DNA of 13,814 nt from Xenorhabdus miraniensis (GTDB taxonomy: Bacteria > Pseudomonadota > Gammaproteobacteria > Enterobacterales > Enterobacteriaceae): positions 1-13,814 of the forward strand of contig NZ_NITZ01000042.1 of the NCBI RefSeq assembly GCF_002632615.1, given 5' to 3'. Position 1 is the stretch's first letter, and every line of letters starts with the position of its first letter. A program made the translations under genes and the position numbers. The notes beneath the pieces were generated by a model. It searched no databases and was not told where the DNA came from. It was given only the letters and a program-made list of their open reading frames with translations. Below are positions 1 through 7,173 of the stretch, piece by piece.

Positions 1-328
1 GTCCATAGCCTGTTCCTCCCCAGAGCTGTTTCGGCGTGCACCAAAACATTGCTCCTGGAACAGGCCCCTCGTCAATTCCTTATCCAGAATTCGGGTTAAG
101 TAGATTCCTGTTAGGCAGAATAAGGCCATTAACCTTGCTATGGTACGTGAAGTAATGGATTTGCTCCTGTCTTCGTTATATTTTTATCATATCATGTTAT
201 AATTTTAGATCTTATTGATATTAACCACTAATTATATATTAAAAATTAGCATATTAAATAAATGTGGAATTTTTCATAGATTACTGCAATATTATATTAA
301 TAATGTAAACTACACGGATGGTGTAAAA
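1..328. other. Stretch without a recognisable gene
   Basis: No convincing coding region on either strand. The first ~180 bases are more GC-rich than the very AT-rich ~150 bases that follow, so this may be the end of a neighbouring element or gene joined to an AT-rich leader, but I cannot assign it to a family. A TTG-initiated extension of the next gene (from 215) is open but encodes a low-complexity, AT-driven sequence and has no ribosome binding site, so I treat it as upstream DNA. Confidence 0.4.
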
Positions 329-1045
329 ATGAAAAATCCTTACTGCACAGTTGATGAATTGGGATTTCCAAAATTTGATGCTTTTGACTTTATGCGGTAT
401 AAATTTTTACCTGATAACCCTAGATTTGTAACAGGAGAAAGTTATTTATGGGCATATAAAGCAGCTTACTTACAATATAATAAAAATTTAATAATAAAAT
501 ATGCACATGAAGCTAAAATACCAGTACTTTTGCTGGCTGGTGTTGCTGTTGCTGAGGCAGGAGGGAAACCAGATAGAATTAAAGCATATGGTGTTTTGCA
601 GGTAAGGCAAATTTTTAACGATACATTTAATGGTGACAATAAAAAATCAAATGCAACATCAGTTGGTGTGTTAGCTATTCAATTAAGGGCTGCTGCTGAA
701 ACATTAGGAATAGAACCATCAACATTAACAACGAAACAGCAATTTCAACTTGCTAATTGCCTACTAATAGATGATTTCAATATAAAAGTATCTGCATTTC
801 ACTTAAGGGATTTAATAATTCATGATTATCCTGATATAAAATACACAAGAATGCTAACTGATGAACAAATAATATTGGCAGGTTCTAGATACAATAGAGG
901 AGTAGCTAGAGACAAAAAGGATTTTATAAAATCCATATATTCACCAAGCAACTTAAAAGAGAGGAATTATAGCTCATATGGAAGAAAAATATTAGAAAAG
1001 AAGAAGTCAATATATATGATATTAGGGGTTAATGGTGAGTCATAA
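329..1045 (+). CDS. Lysozyme-like / lytic transglycosylase-like protein
   Basis: A 238-residue protein when started at the ATG at 329. The frame is open from a TTG at 215, but the added 38 residues look non-coding. It has a hydrophobic helix running into AVAEAGG at residues ~73-79, then a KxxG-type segment (KAYGVLQV), a helical middle and GSRYNRG at ~185-191. A Glu at the end of a helix (Glu76) followed by Gly-rich sequence and a later RYN-G motif is the layout of SLT/lysozyme-fold muramidases, so the likely role is cleavage of peptidoglycan glycan strands. No signal peptide is visible, as expected for a cargo delivered by a secretion apparatus or phage-like particle. Its end overlaps the start of the next gene by 14 bases, implying translational coupling. 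The fold call rests on short motifs only; the exact family is not recognised, and a phage-type endolysin is an alternative. Confidence 0.5.
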   Translation: MKNPYCTVDELGFPKFDAFDFMRYKFLPDNPRFVTGESYLWAYKAAYLQYNKNLIIKYAHEAKIPVLLLAGVAVAEAGGKPDRIKAYGVLQVRQIFNDTFNGDNKKSNATSVGVLAIQLRAAAETLGIEPSTLTTKQQFQLANCLLIDDFNIKVSAFHLRDLIIHDYPDIKYTRMLTDEQIILAGSRYNRGVARDKKDFIKSIYSPSNLKERNYSSYGRKILEKKKSIYMILGVNGES

Positions 1046-1340
1046 AATAAAATACATCATCTATTATGTGTTTTGTTTGTTAATTATATATTCTTTTTCT
1101 TTTTTTGAAGAAGAAATATATATTGATGGAGTGGAAATAAAAAATGCGTGTGTGGCTCATCGTACGTTCGTAGCTGATGACACAAAAGATGTCTCAGCAC
1201 CTGTAGCTGCATTGCTCATACTTCCTCTGCTATTTAAAACAATAAAGATTAAGTTTAAATCATTGAAAATGAACATCATGCTGATATCATTGATTATGTA
1301 TTGGGCATGGCGTTTTTTTATAAGAATAATGATTTGTTGA
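1032..1340 (+). CDS. Small inner-membrane protein, DUF2645/YjeO-like, possible immunity partner
   Basis: A 102-residue protein with an N-terminal membrane helix (about residues 7-25), an acidic, exposed loop containing two Cys-free EEE/DG segments followed by one Cys near residue 40 (KNACVAH), a second hydrophobic stretch (~55-70) and a third at the C-terminus (~80-98). The pattern of a first helix, an acidic (I/V)DGVE segment and the later LL-LPL helix resembles the uncharacterised YjeO-like DUF2645 family; this is from memory and not certain. The start ATG lies inside the lysozyme-like gene (14-base overlap), so the two are probably co-translated. A membrane protein coupled to a wall-degrading enzyme is typical of an immunity protein, which is an inference from arrangement. 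Confidence 0.5.
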   Translation: MVSHKIKYIIYYVFCLLIIYSFSFFEEEIYIDGVEIKNACVAHRTFVADDTKDVSAPVAALLILPLLFKTIKIKFKSLKMNIMLISLIMYWAWRFFIRIMIC

Positions 1341-1363
1341 CCCCTCTAAAACATTTAGAGGGG
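1341..1363. terminator. 10-bp hairpin between convergent genes
   Basis: CCCCTCTAAA at 1341-1350 and TTTAGAGGGG at 1354-1363 form a perfect 10-bp stem with a 3-base ACA loop, starting immediately after the stop codon of the small membrane protein. It sits between a plus-strand gene and a minus-strand transposase remnant. There is no T-tract on either side, so termination activity is uncertain although position and stability fit a terminator. Confidence 0.5.
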
Positions 1364-1396
1364 GGTATAATATTAATAATTCTATCCTCCCAAAAA

Positions 1397-1861
1397 CTAT
1401 ACCGTTTCGTCACCTAATTTTATACCTGGATACCAATGCTCAAATTGGGTTTTCAAATCATCATTCAGTACGGCTGTGCGTGTCTGGATTAAATAATGCG
1501 CACCTTGCTGACTCCATTGTATCTGCTGCTTTTTCATCCGTTTAGCGATGACTTCATTGATTGTCGATTCAACAAATGAAGAGGAAATGGGTTCACCATA
1601 TCGGTACATTTCACCGTAATTCGGGATCATCATGCGGTTATTTTCAATATAGGTGTACATTTCATCGAGATGTTTTGACAATGATTTCTTATTTTCATAA
1701 TGTGAGATGTCCTCATCACACATCGCAGCACAATCATCCAAGTGTTCTAATGCCTTAATCACATTTCCATGCCAAATATACCATTTTGTATTGGTTAACG
1801 AGTCCAATAATTCTGCACCGAGTTCAGGTGTTGTGGTCAATAAAAATTGGTCACTGACTTA
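1397..1861 (-). pseudogene. ISKra4-family transposase, C-terminal remnant
   Basis: The minus-strand frame is open from just after an in-frame TAA near 1861 to a TAG at 1397-1399, roughly 150 codons. It reads as the last part of an ISKra4-family transposase: WYIWHGNV, then a helical region, YIENNRMMIPNYGE, YRYGEPISSSFVES, a basic KRMKKQQIQWS stretch, and the closing GAHYLIQTRTAVLNDDL and FEHWYPGI. The NYGE.YR.GE...FVEST and QWS..GAH motifs are characteristic of this group. The N-terminal two thirds, including most of the catalytic core, are missing, and the only starts are a TTG at 1840 or internal codons, so it is a non-functional relic. The upstream sequence switches abruptly to unrelated IS debris. 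Confidence 0.8.
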
Positions 1862-1984
1862 GCGTTTTTCCAAAACAATCTTTCTGACTCATTGGGCGTT
1901 AACCCGTTGTTATACCAGTGAGGGTGCACTGGCTGACCTGCTGGAACAGCACTTAAGACAAGTATTCTGGAAGTTATAAACTCA
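1862..1984. other. Unassigned mobile-element debris
   Basis: Between the ISKra4 relic and the recognisable IS982 sequence lie about 120 bases. A plus-strand frame from about 1887 to a TAA at 1977-1979 reads ALADLLEQHLRQVFWKL at its end and could be the tail of another transposase or the degraded N-terminal part of the IS982 gene. I cannot assign it. Confidence 0.3.
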
Positions 1985-2291
1985 GAATCGTCACTTTTGG
2001 GGGTTTTTCGGCGGAACCCGTTTAAGCTTCATTTGGTTATCAATGATTGCGGTGAATTGTTGGCCGTGAAGTTAACCGCAGGAAATAAAGATGATCGTCA
2101 CCCAGTCAAGGCGCTGACAAAAGGATTAACAGGATGTTTATAGGGTGATAAGGGGTATTTATCACAGGCTTTATGCGATGAATTGGAAGCGGAAGGCATC
2201 ACGTTAATCACCCATGTTCGGAGTAACATGAAAGCCAAAGCATTATCGCTCTGGGATAGGTTGATGTTAAGAAAACGTTTTTTGATAGAAA

Positions 2292-4154
2292 GTGTGCCGC
2301 AGGCATACAAACTAGCAGCATAGGGAATGCAGCCAGTATGTAGCATAAGCTCAGGAGGAGATGGTGGTAGGCCCACCGAAGTCTGCTGTCGGAAGCTGGC
2401 TTCAAACCACCTCAAGCGGCTGCCGTAAAGAGCGGTGGTTGTGAGCGTTGAGGTCAAAGCGTGAACAAAAAAAAGTTCGGCAGGTAGGGTACAAAGAGAC
2501 GAGTAAAACCGAACCTATGTGGACGCGTCGTAAAGAAGGGAGGTGACATCAAAACCGGGGGCGTTTCTATCTTCCGGGATAAATCTGTGAGTGGACTCCG
2601 AATGCTGCGCAGGTGGTGTCCGGCGTAGAGTAGGCGTGACTTTGTATCGGGCTCTTTCTGGGAACTGCGGGAACCTGTCATCACGATGTAAAGGAAGAAA
2701 TACAAGTCACTGAATTGACAAGTATGAGAGTACCGAGGCGTGATACAGGGGCGGAGTGACTCGTAGTAGTGAGGAAATATTTGTAATGAATGTGGGGCGA
2801 AGGGGTCACGTCAGGCAGCCTTACCCGGTATCCAACTGTCAGGCAGGAGGAGATACGGCGGTTAAGGCAAAACCGTTTGTCATTGAGAAAAGGGATGTGT
2901 ACCGTGCCTGGTTATTGGTTAAGGCCAATCAAGGTGCGGCAGGCGTGGATGGTCAGACCCTCGCGGATTTTGAATCAAACCTAAAAGGGAATTTGTATAA
3001 ACTCTGGAACCGCCTGTCATCAGGGAGTTATTATCCGCCTCCGGTGAAAGGTGTCGCTATTCCCAAGAAGCCGGGAGGTGAACGCCTGCTGGGTATTCCT
3101 ACGGTAGCGGATCGTGTGGCGCAAATGGTGGTCAGGCTTCATTTCGAACCGCTTGTTGAACCTCATTTTCTGCCGGATTCTTATGGCTACCGCCCGAATA
3201 AATCGGCGATTGATGCCATCCGAGTCACAAGGCAGCGATGCTGGCAGCAGGATTGGGTATTGGAATTCGATATTAAGGGCTTGTTTGACCATATTCCTCA
3301 TGATTTACTCATGAAAGCGGTGAGGAAACACACAAACAGCCCGTGGATCTGCCTGTACATCGAACGCTGGCTAACGGCACCGATGGAATGTCATGGTGAA
3401 GTGTTACTCCGAGAGAAAGGGACACCGCAAGGCGGCGTGATGAGTCCGATACTGGCAAATTTATTTCTGCACTCTGTTTTCGACAAATGGATGCAGAAAT
3501 ATTATCCCCGGATGAAGTGGTGTCGCTATGCAGATGATGGACTGGTTCACTGCCAGAGTGAAGCGCAGGCCAGAGAAATCTGGCAAATGCTGGAACAACG
3601 TTTCAGGGAGTGTGGACTGGTACTGCATCCGGACAAAACCCGGATTGCTTACTGTAAGGACGTTGAACGAAAGGGAAAATATGAACAGACCCGTTTTGAT
3701 TTTCTGGGATATACCTTCAGACCCAGGTTGGTCAAGAATCGTAAAAGAAACAGTTTGTTTGTGAGTTTTACACCGGCAGTCAGCAAAGCGGCCCAAAAGG
3801 CCATGAGATTCAAAATTCGTAAGTTGAAGATCCGAATGCGGACAGAACTGAACCTGATACAGATGGCAAACTGGCTAAACCCCATGATAAATGGCGGGTT
3901 GAACTATTATGGCCAATTTTGTCGATCGGAACTGTATAAGGTTTTCAGGCAGCTCAACAAAGCGCTGGTGCGCTGGGTTAGACGAAAGTTCAAGGCACTG
4001 GGCAGACACAAAACCCAAGCCTCAAAACTGCTTCAAAGGATTGCAAAGGAGCATAAGGGGTTGTTTGCCCATTGGCGGGCAGGAATGACAGGCGTGTTTG
4101 CTTGAGTACCGTTCTGCGAGAGGCTGTGGGGGCAGTTCCCGCGGCCTACTCACC
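2292..4154 (+). mobile_element. Group II intron inserted in IS982
   Basis: The 1863-nt element starts with GTGTG (fitting the GUGYG 5' consensus) and ends CTACTCACC. Its boundaries are fixed by the host gene: removing 2292-4154 restores the IS982 frame to the base. It lies on the same strand as the transposase, as required for splicing from the host transcript. About 460 nt of structured RNA (domains I-III) precede the intron-encoded protein, which sits in domain IV. The 3' end has a recognisable domain VI hairpin: a GGCTGTGGG/CCCGCGGCC stem at about 4124-4146 with a probable branch-point A at 4148, seven bases from the end. A normal domain V is hard to find (see findings). Confidence 0.85.
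2756..4105 (+). CDS. ltrA: Group II intron-encoded reverse transcriptase/maturase
   Basis: The 449-residue protein from the GTG at 2756 promotes splicing of its own intron and reverse transcribes it into new DNA sites. RT block 1-2 features appear as AGVDG (~62-66) and IPKKPGGERLLGIPTVADRV (~102-121). Block 3 has FDIKGLFD (~171-178, first catalytic Asp172). Block 4 has GTPQGGVMSPILANL (~222-236). Block 5 has YADD (258-261), with the two further metal-binding Asp. RFDFLGYTF (~313-321) marks block 7. The maturase (domain X) follows with LNYYGQF-type sequence. There is no C-terminal HNH endonuclease, so insertion would depend on replication-fork primers, as known for endonuclease-less intron proteins. 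An alternative start is the ATG at 2786 (residue 11). The reading frame is intact. Confidence 0.93.
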   Translation: MTRSSEEIFVMNVGRRGHVRQPYPVSNCQAGGDTAVKAKPFVIEKRDVYRAWLLVKANQGAAGVDGQTLADFESNLKGNLYKLWNRLSSGSYYPPPVKGVAIPKKPGGERLLGIPTVADRVAQMVVRLHFEPLVEPHFLPDSYGYRPNKSAIDAIRVTRQRCWQQDWVLEFDIKGLFDHIPHDLLMKAVRKHTNSPWICLYIERWLTAPMECHGEVLLREKGTPQGGVMSPILANLFLHSVFDKWMQKYYPRMKWCRYADDGLVHCQSEAQAREIWQMLEQRFRECGLVLHPDKTRIAYCKDVERKGKYEQTRFDFLGYTFRPRLVKNRKRNSLFVSFTPAVSKAAQKAMRFKIRKLKIRMRTELNLIQMANWLNPMINGGLNYYGQFCRSELYKVFRQLNKALVRWVRRKFKALGRHKTQASKLLQRIAKEHKGLFAHWRAGMTGVFA

Positions 4155-4322
4155 CAATTAATGGACAATTAAAAACCATTTCTCAAATAGAACACTCGCG
4201 CCACCGAAGTATAAAAGGATTTCTATTGACTGTTTTAGGTGGGCTGATTGCTTACTGCCTTAAATGGAAAAAGCCGTCACTGAAAGTGTTCTACTCAGAA
4301 GAAGATTTCCCAGCGACGGCTT

Positions 4323-4562
4323 AAACGGATATATGGACACCGACTCGAATCAAGTGAGTGAGTAAATTTTTCTGACAACGTAGTCGCAAGCATATATTCG
4401 GCTTCAATGAGCCCTGATGAAAATCCGCACTCTCTGCCCTCATTAATTCGACAGTCTCGATAGACTGATCCGTTTACCAGGTTCACAGAGAGTCGGTACT
4501 ACCTGTCAGTACATCTGCTTAAGGATTTCTACTACATCAATGACATTTACATCATGAGTAAC
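4323..4562 (-). other. Non-coding right end of an IS1111-type element, possible bridge RNA region
   Basis: On the minus strand these ~240 bases follow the stop codon of the IS1111-type transposase remnant and run to the end of the IS982 sequence. IS1111-group elements carry their non-coding guide RNA (bridge RNA or seekRNA) downstream of the transposase at the right end, while other IS110 elements carry it at the left. Length and position here fit that, so the segment may encode such an RNA. A 63-codon minus-strand open frame (4295-4486) crosses into the IS982 sequence and has no recognisable protein features, so I do not call it a gene. No RNA fold was computed. Confidence 0.4.
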
Positions 4563-4706
4563 TCACCGTACTTTATAACTTGATTGTTGGTTGACCAGTG
4601 CCCACGCGATTCGGGCATTTTTATTCGCCAGTGCAACAGACGCTTTATTGAGTCCGCTGCGGGATATCAACTCTTTTAACCAACGTTTCAATCCATTACA
4701 TCGTTC
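4563..4706 (-). pseudogene. IS110-family (IS1111 group) transposase, C-terminal tail
   Basis: About 45 minus-strand codons ending at TGA 4563-4565 read NGLKRWLKELISRSGLNKAS, then VALANKNARIAWALVNQQSS and a short tail. The basic WL..L..R.G.NKA.VALANK.ARIAWAL ending is the standard C-terminus of IS1111-group transposases, which bind near the catalytic Ser domain. Everything upstream of about 4706, including the DEDD RuvC-like domain and most of the Ser-containing domain, has been lost. Confidence 0.8.
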
Positions 4707-4876
4707 CATTTGGTAAATTGTACCAGTTCAAAACCCTGCCATGAAAAATTCTTAACTCTTGTTGAATAAAATGTAACGTAAAGTGGCTTATCATCTTCCA
4801 ATACGATTCTGTTGTAGTCGTGTTTTGGAAAAATTTGTACCTTTAGTGAGGTCTTATTAAATATAATTATGGCTAT
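4688..4876 (-). pseudogene. Orphan open frame next to the IS1111 relic, possible gene fragment
   Basis: Sixty-two codons are open on the minus strand from after a TAA at 4877-4879 to a TGA at 4688-4690, with no ATG, GTG or TTG in a convincing start position. The residues look protein-like in composition (FPKHDYN, LEDDKPLYVTFYSTRVKNF, SWQGFELVQFTKWND) with a balanced mix of charged and aromatic residues rather than AT-driven low complexity. It reads into the IS1111 tail at its end. It may be the remains of a gene cut by IS1111 insertion or deletion. No family recognised, and it could be chance. Confidence 0.3.
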
Positions 4877-4945
4877 TTATAGTTATTTTATAATTAATAT
4901 TTTAATATCAATAAATTAACAAAATTGAAGTAATTAATATTGTAG

Positions 4946-4961
4946 TGTGATCTATCTCAAG
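4946..4961 (+). promoter_or_regulatory. CRP-like site in the AT-rich leader of the biosynthetic cluster
   Basis: TGTGA, six bases, then TCAAG. The left half matches the CRP consensus TGTGA-N6-TCACA perfectly, while the right half matches at three of five positions. It lies about 140 bases upstream of the first cluster gene within a very AT-rich, gene-free stretch (4880-5097) that should contain the promoter. I see no clean -35/-10 pair at standard spacing, so the promoter itself is not placed. Confidence 0.3.
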
Positions 4962-5097
4962 GAAAGTGTAGGTATAAGAGGTATGATTGCATCATTAATT
5001 TAATAAAATGTTAACTTTTTTGGTGCTGATATGTTTATTTAAACTAACTTTAGTGTGAATTAATGTTTATAGTTACTTATTGATAAATGGGTTGCTT

Positions 5098-6036
5098 ATG
5101 AGTATTGCGTTTACATCAAAATTAAAGATTGAAGCAGTGGTCAACGGCTTACCAAAGGTTCCGGCTGATAGCAAGTTCCGTCTTTTATATCATAATGCAC
5201 AGAACAGTAATTGGAGCCCAGATCTAGACATAGATTGGATTGAAGATATTGGGTATGGTTCAGCTATATCCAATACTAATCATACAGCTTTATTGGAATT
5301 CGTAAAATTCCAGAAAAAAAATACCAAGACATTATTTTCTCAATTCCAATGGGAGTTACAGTTTTGGTTAGTGTGTCAATTTTTGTATGGTGAACAAGCG
5401 GCGTTAGTCGGAACTTCAGCTCTGGCAATGATTTTGACAGATAATGATCAAAAATTAGTTTGCTCAACACAAGTTGCTGATGAAGCAAGACATGTTTTAA
5501 CTTTTAGCAGATATGTAGACCATTATATTAAAGAACCATACGGGATGTCAGCCCCACTCAAGAGCTTGCTTAGTGATGCATTAAATGCGTTTAGCTGGGA
5601 TATGAAAGTGCTTGGAATGCAAATTATCGTTGAAGGATTGGCAGAAGCAACTTTTCGACTCGGTGCTGCGATGTTCCATGATCCGGTCATCAGGCGCATT
5701 GTCGAATTAGTTTCTATAGATGAAAGTCGACACGTTACATTCGGAATTTTATTATTGCGGAAATATTATCAAAATATTTCTTCTAGTGAAAAACATATCC
5801 GAGAAGAGTTTGTACTTGATTGTGCGGAGGAAATTCAAAAGAGGTTTTTATTGACGGATATTTGGGAGCGTTTAGATATTCCCAAGAATAGAGGCATTGA
5901 CTTTGCGAAGCAATCTTTAGTTATGATTGATTTTCGGCGTACAGTATTTAGCAAAATTGGATTAGTATTGAGAAATTTAGATTTAATGAGTGACGGTATG
6001 AGAATAAAGTTACAAAAAATGCAACTTTTACGGTGA
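5098..6036 (+). CDS. Ferritin-like diiron oxygenase of a natural-product cluster
   Basis: A 312-residue protein from the ATG at 5098; an in-frame TTG at 5080 is possible but lacks a better ribosome site. The metal-binding pattern of a four-helix ferritin-like bundle is complete: Glu99 in GEQ, DEARH with Glu129 and His132, Glu179 in VEG, and DESRH with Glu209 and His212. The near-identical 30-residue spacing inside each Glu...ExxH pair is typical of carboxylate-bridged diiron enzymes. Relatives in biosynthesis include AurF/CmlI-type N-oxygenases and acyl-chain or amino-acid oxygenases, so it probably uses O2 to hydroxylate, desaturate or N-oxygenate an intermediate; the substrate cannot be read from the sequence. 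First gene of the cluster, 160 bases ahead of the transporter genes, which leaves room for a second promoter. Confidence 0.75.
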   Translation: MSIAFTSKLKIEAVVNGLPKVPADSKFRLLYHNAQNSNWSPDLDIDWIEDIGYGSAISNTNHTALLEFVKFQKKNTKTLFSQFQWELQFWLVCQFLYGEQAALVGTSALAMILTDNDQKLVCSTQVADEARHVLTFSRYVDHYIKEPYGMSAPLKSLLSDALNAFSWDMKVLGMQIIVEGLAEATFRLGAAMFHDPVIRRIVELVSIDESRHVTFGILLLRKYYQNISSSEKHIREEFVLDCAEEIQKRFLLTDIWERLDIPKNRGIDFAKQSLVMIDFRRTVFSKIGLVLRNLDLMSDGMRIKLQKMQLLR

Positions 6037-6196
6037 TCGGTATTTCATACGTGAGCTTAATTCAGTAAACAACAATAATAGCAATATATGGTTTTTGAAT
6101 GAAAAGGGATAAGTGGTAGCAATATTGTGAAAAAGAGTGCTTGATGTGTATCGTGATTTAGGCATGTTACATACAAAATAAAAGGGCTTGTAAACT

Positions 6197-7117
6197 GTGA
6201 TTAATGTTGAAAAACTAACAAAGTCTTTTGCAAAAAAGAAAGTGCTAGATAAAATCTCTTTTAATGTTGCAGAAGGGGAGTCTTTCGCTATCCTCGGTTC
6301 TAATGGAGCTGGTAAAAGCACAGTTGTGAAAATACTTACAACTTGTCTTATACCTGATTCGGGAACTGTTAAAATTAATCGTTACGATTTGCGGACTCAA
6401 GCATCAGAAATTCGTAAATGCATTTCAGTAGTGAGTCAAAATACTGCTCTTGATGAACAGCTCACTGCTACGGAAAACTTATCTTTCTTTGGTAAATTAT
6501 TTGGTATAAAGAGTAAAAATCTCAAACAGATAGTTCATCAACAGTTAGTAGATTTTAACCTTGTTGATGAAGGTTATAAACGAGTAAGTGATTTTTCAGG
6601 TGGGATGAAACGTCGTTTAGATCTCGCTGTCGGACTAATCAATCGCCCTAAAATATTATTCTTAGATGAACCGACTACAGGGTTAGATCCAGTAAGTCGT
6701 CATGATTTATGGGAAACGGTCAAGAAATTAAAATCAAATAACACTACCATCATATTAACCACCCAATATTTGGAAGAAGCGGATCAATTAGCCGATAATC
6801 TAATTTTGATCAATGATGGTAAAATTTGTGCAAGTGGTAATCCCGAAAAATTGAAACACCAGTATGGTAAGTTTTCCGCATCTATTTATTTTTCTCATCA
6901 TGAGCGTTTAGCTGTTGCTCAACAGATTATGACTAAATTTGGTATTATCTCCATAGATGCTCAACAGTTTTGTATTAATATCGTTTTAAATCATGGAGTG
7001 GCTTCATTTATTGAGTTAATGAAAAATCTTGATAAGGCATCTATTGAACTTGCTGATGTGAAATTTTCTCGTCCTTCTCTTGATGATCTTTTTTGTAAAA
7101 TAACGAGCAATTCTTAG
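6197..7117 (+). CDS. DrrA-type ABC transporter ATPase
   Basis: A 306-residue nucleotide-binding subunit of an exporter, starting at GTG 6197 behind a GGG-containing weak ribosome site. Walker A is GSNGAGKST (34-42), the Q-loop is VSQN (Gln81), the signature is FSGGMKRR (133-140), Walker B is ILFLDEP (153-159) and the switch region is TTQYLEEADQLAD, where Gln190 replaces the usual His, as is normal in the DrrA daunorubicin-resistance subfamily. The C-terminal ~80 residues form the regulatory tail seen in that group. It should power the two ABC-2 permeases that follow and pump out the cluster's product, giving export and self-resistance. All catalytic motifs are intact. Confidence 0.92.
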   Translation: MINVEKLTKSFAKKKVLDKISFNVAEGESFAILGSNGAGKSTVVKILTTCLIPDSGTVKINRYDLRTQASEIRKCISVVSQNTALDEQLTATENLSFFGKLFGIKSKNLKQIVHQQLVDFNLVDEGYKRVSDFSGGMKRRLDLAVGLINRPKILFLDEPTTGLDPVSRHDLWETVKKLKSNNTTIILTTQYLEEADQLADNLILINDGKICASGNPEKLKHQYGKFSASIYFSHHERLAVAQQIMTKFGIISIDAQQFCINIVLNHGVASFIELMKNLDKASIELADVKFSRPSLDDLFCKITSNS

Positions 7118-7173
7118 AAAAAGTGTGGGTTATTCTATTACCTACAACTTTAAAGAAGCACGAGGAGTTTATG

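Larger units (their letters stand above)
1985..4322 (+). pseudogene. IS982-family transposase, split by a group II intron and carrying a nonsense codon
   Basis: Two coding pieces flank the intron. The 5' piece (about 2021-2291) reads FKLHLVINDCGELLAVKLTA, then GNKDDRHPVKALTKG, GDKGYLSQALCDELEAEG, ITLITHVRSNMKAKALS and LMLRKRFLIE. The 3' piece (4155-4322) continues TINGQLKTISQIEHSRHRS and ends KKPSLKVFYSEEDFPATA-stop. RSNMK, LRKRFxIE and QIEHSRHRS are IS982-family hallmarks. Joining base 2291 to 4155 gives the codon ACA and keeps the frame open to the natural stop, so the insertion site is exact. Independently of the intron the gene is dead: a TAG at 2141-2143 replaces the residue before GDKGY, and the N-terminal third is absent or scrambled upstream of ~2021, with a likely frameshift near 2010-2020. 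Confidence 0.85.

Noticed and set aside
215..328. N-terminal extension of the lysozyme-like protein from a TTG
   Set aside because: AT-driven sequence with no ribosome site and unlike a signal peptide; the ATG at 329 gives a better start.
2098..2705. Minus-strand open frames across the IS982 exon and the intron's 5' RNA part
   Set aside because: They overlap recognised plus-strand IS982 coding and structural intron RNA and show no protein features.
3020..3885. Open frames on the opposite strand and in other frames inside the maturase gene
   Set aside because: Shadows of an intact reverse transcriptase/maturase frame.
4295..4486. 63-codon minus-strand open frame in the IS1111 right end
   Set aside because: It crosses the IS982/IS1111 junction and has no recognisable motifs; the region is better explained as non-coding IS sequence.
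6037..6196. Small gene between the diiron oxygenase and the ABC ATPase
   Set aside because: Only short frames without ribosome sites or recognisable content.
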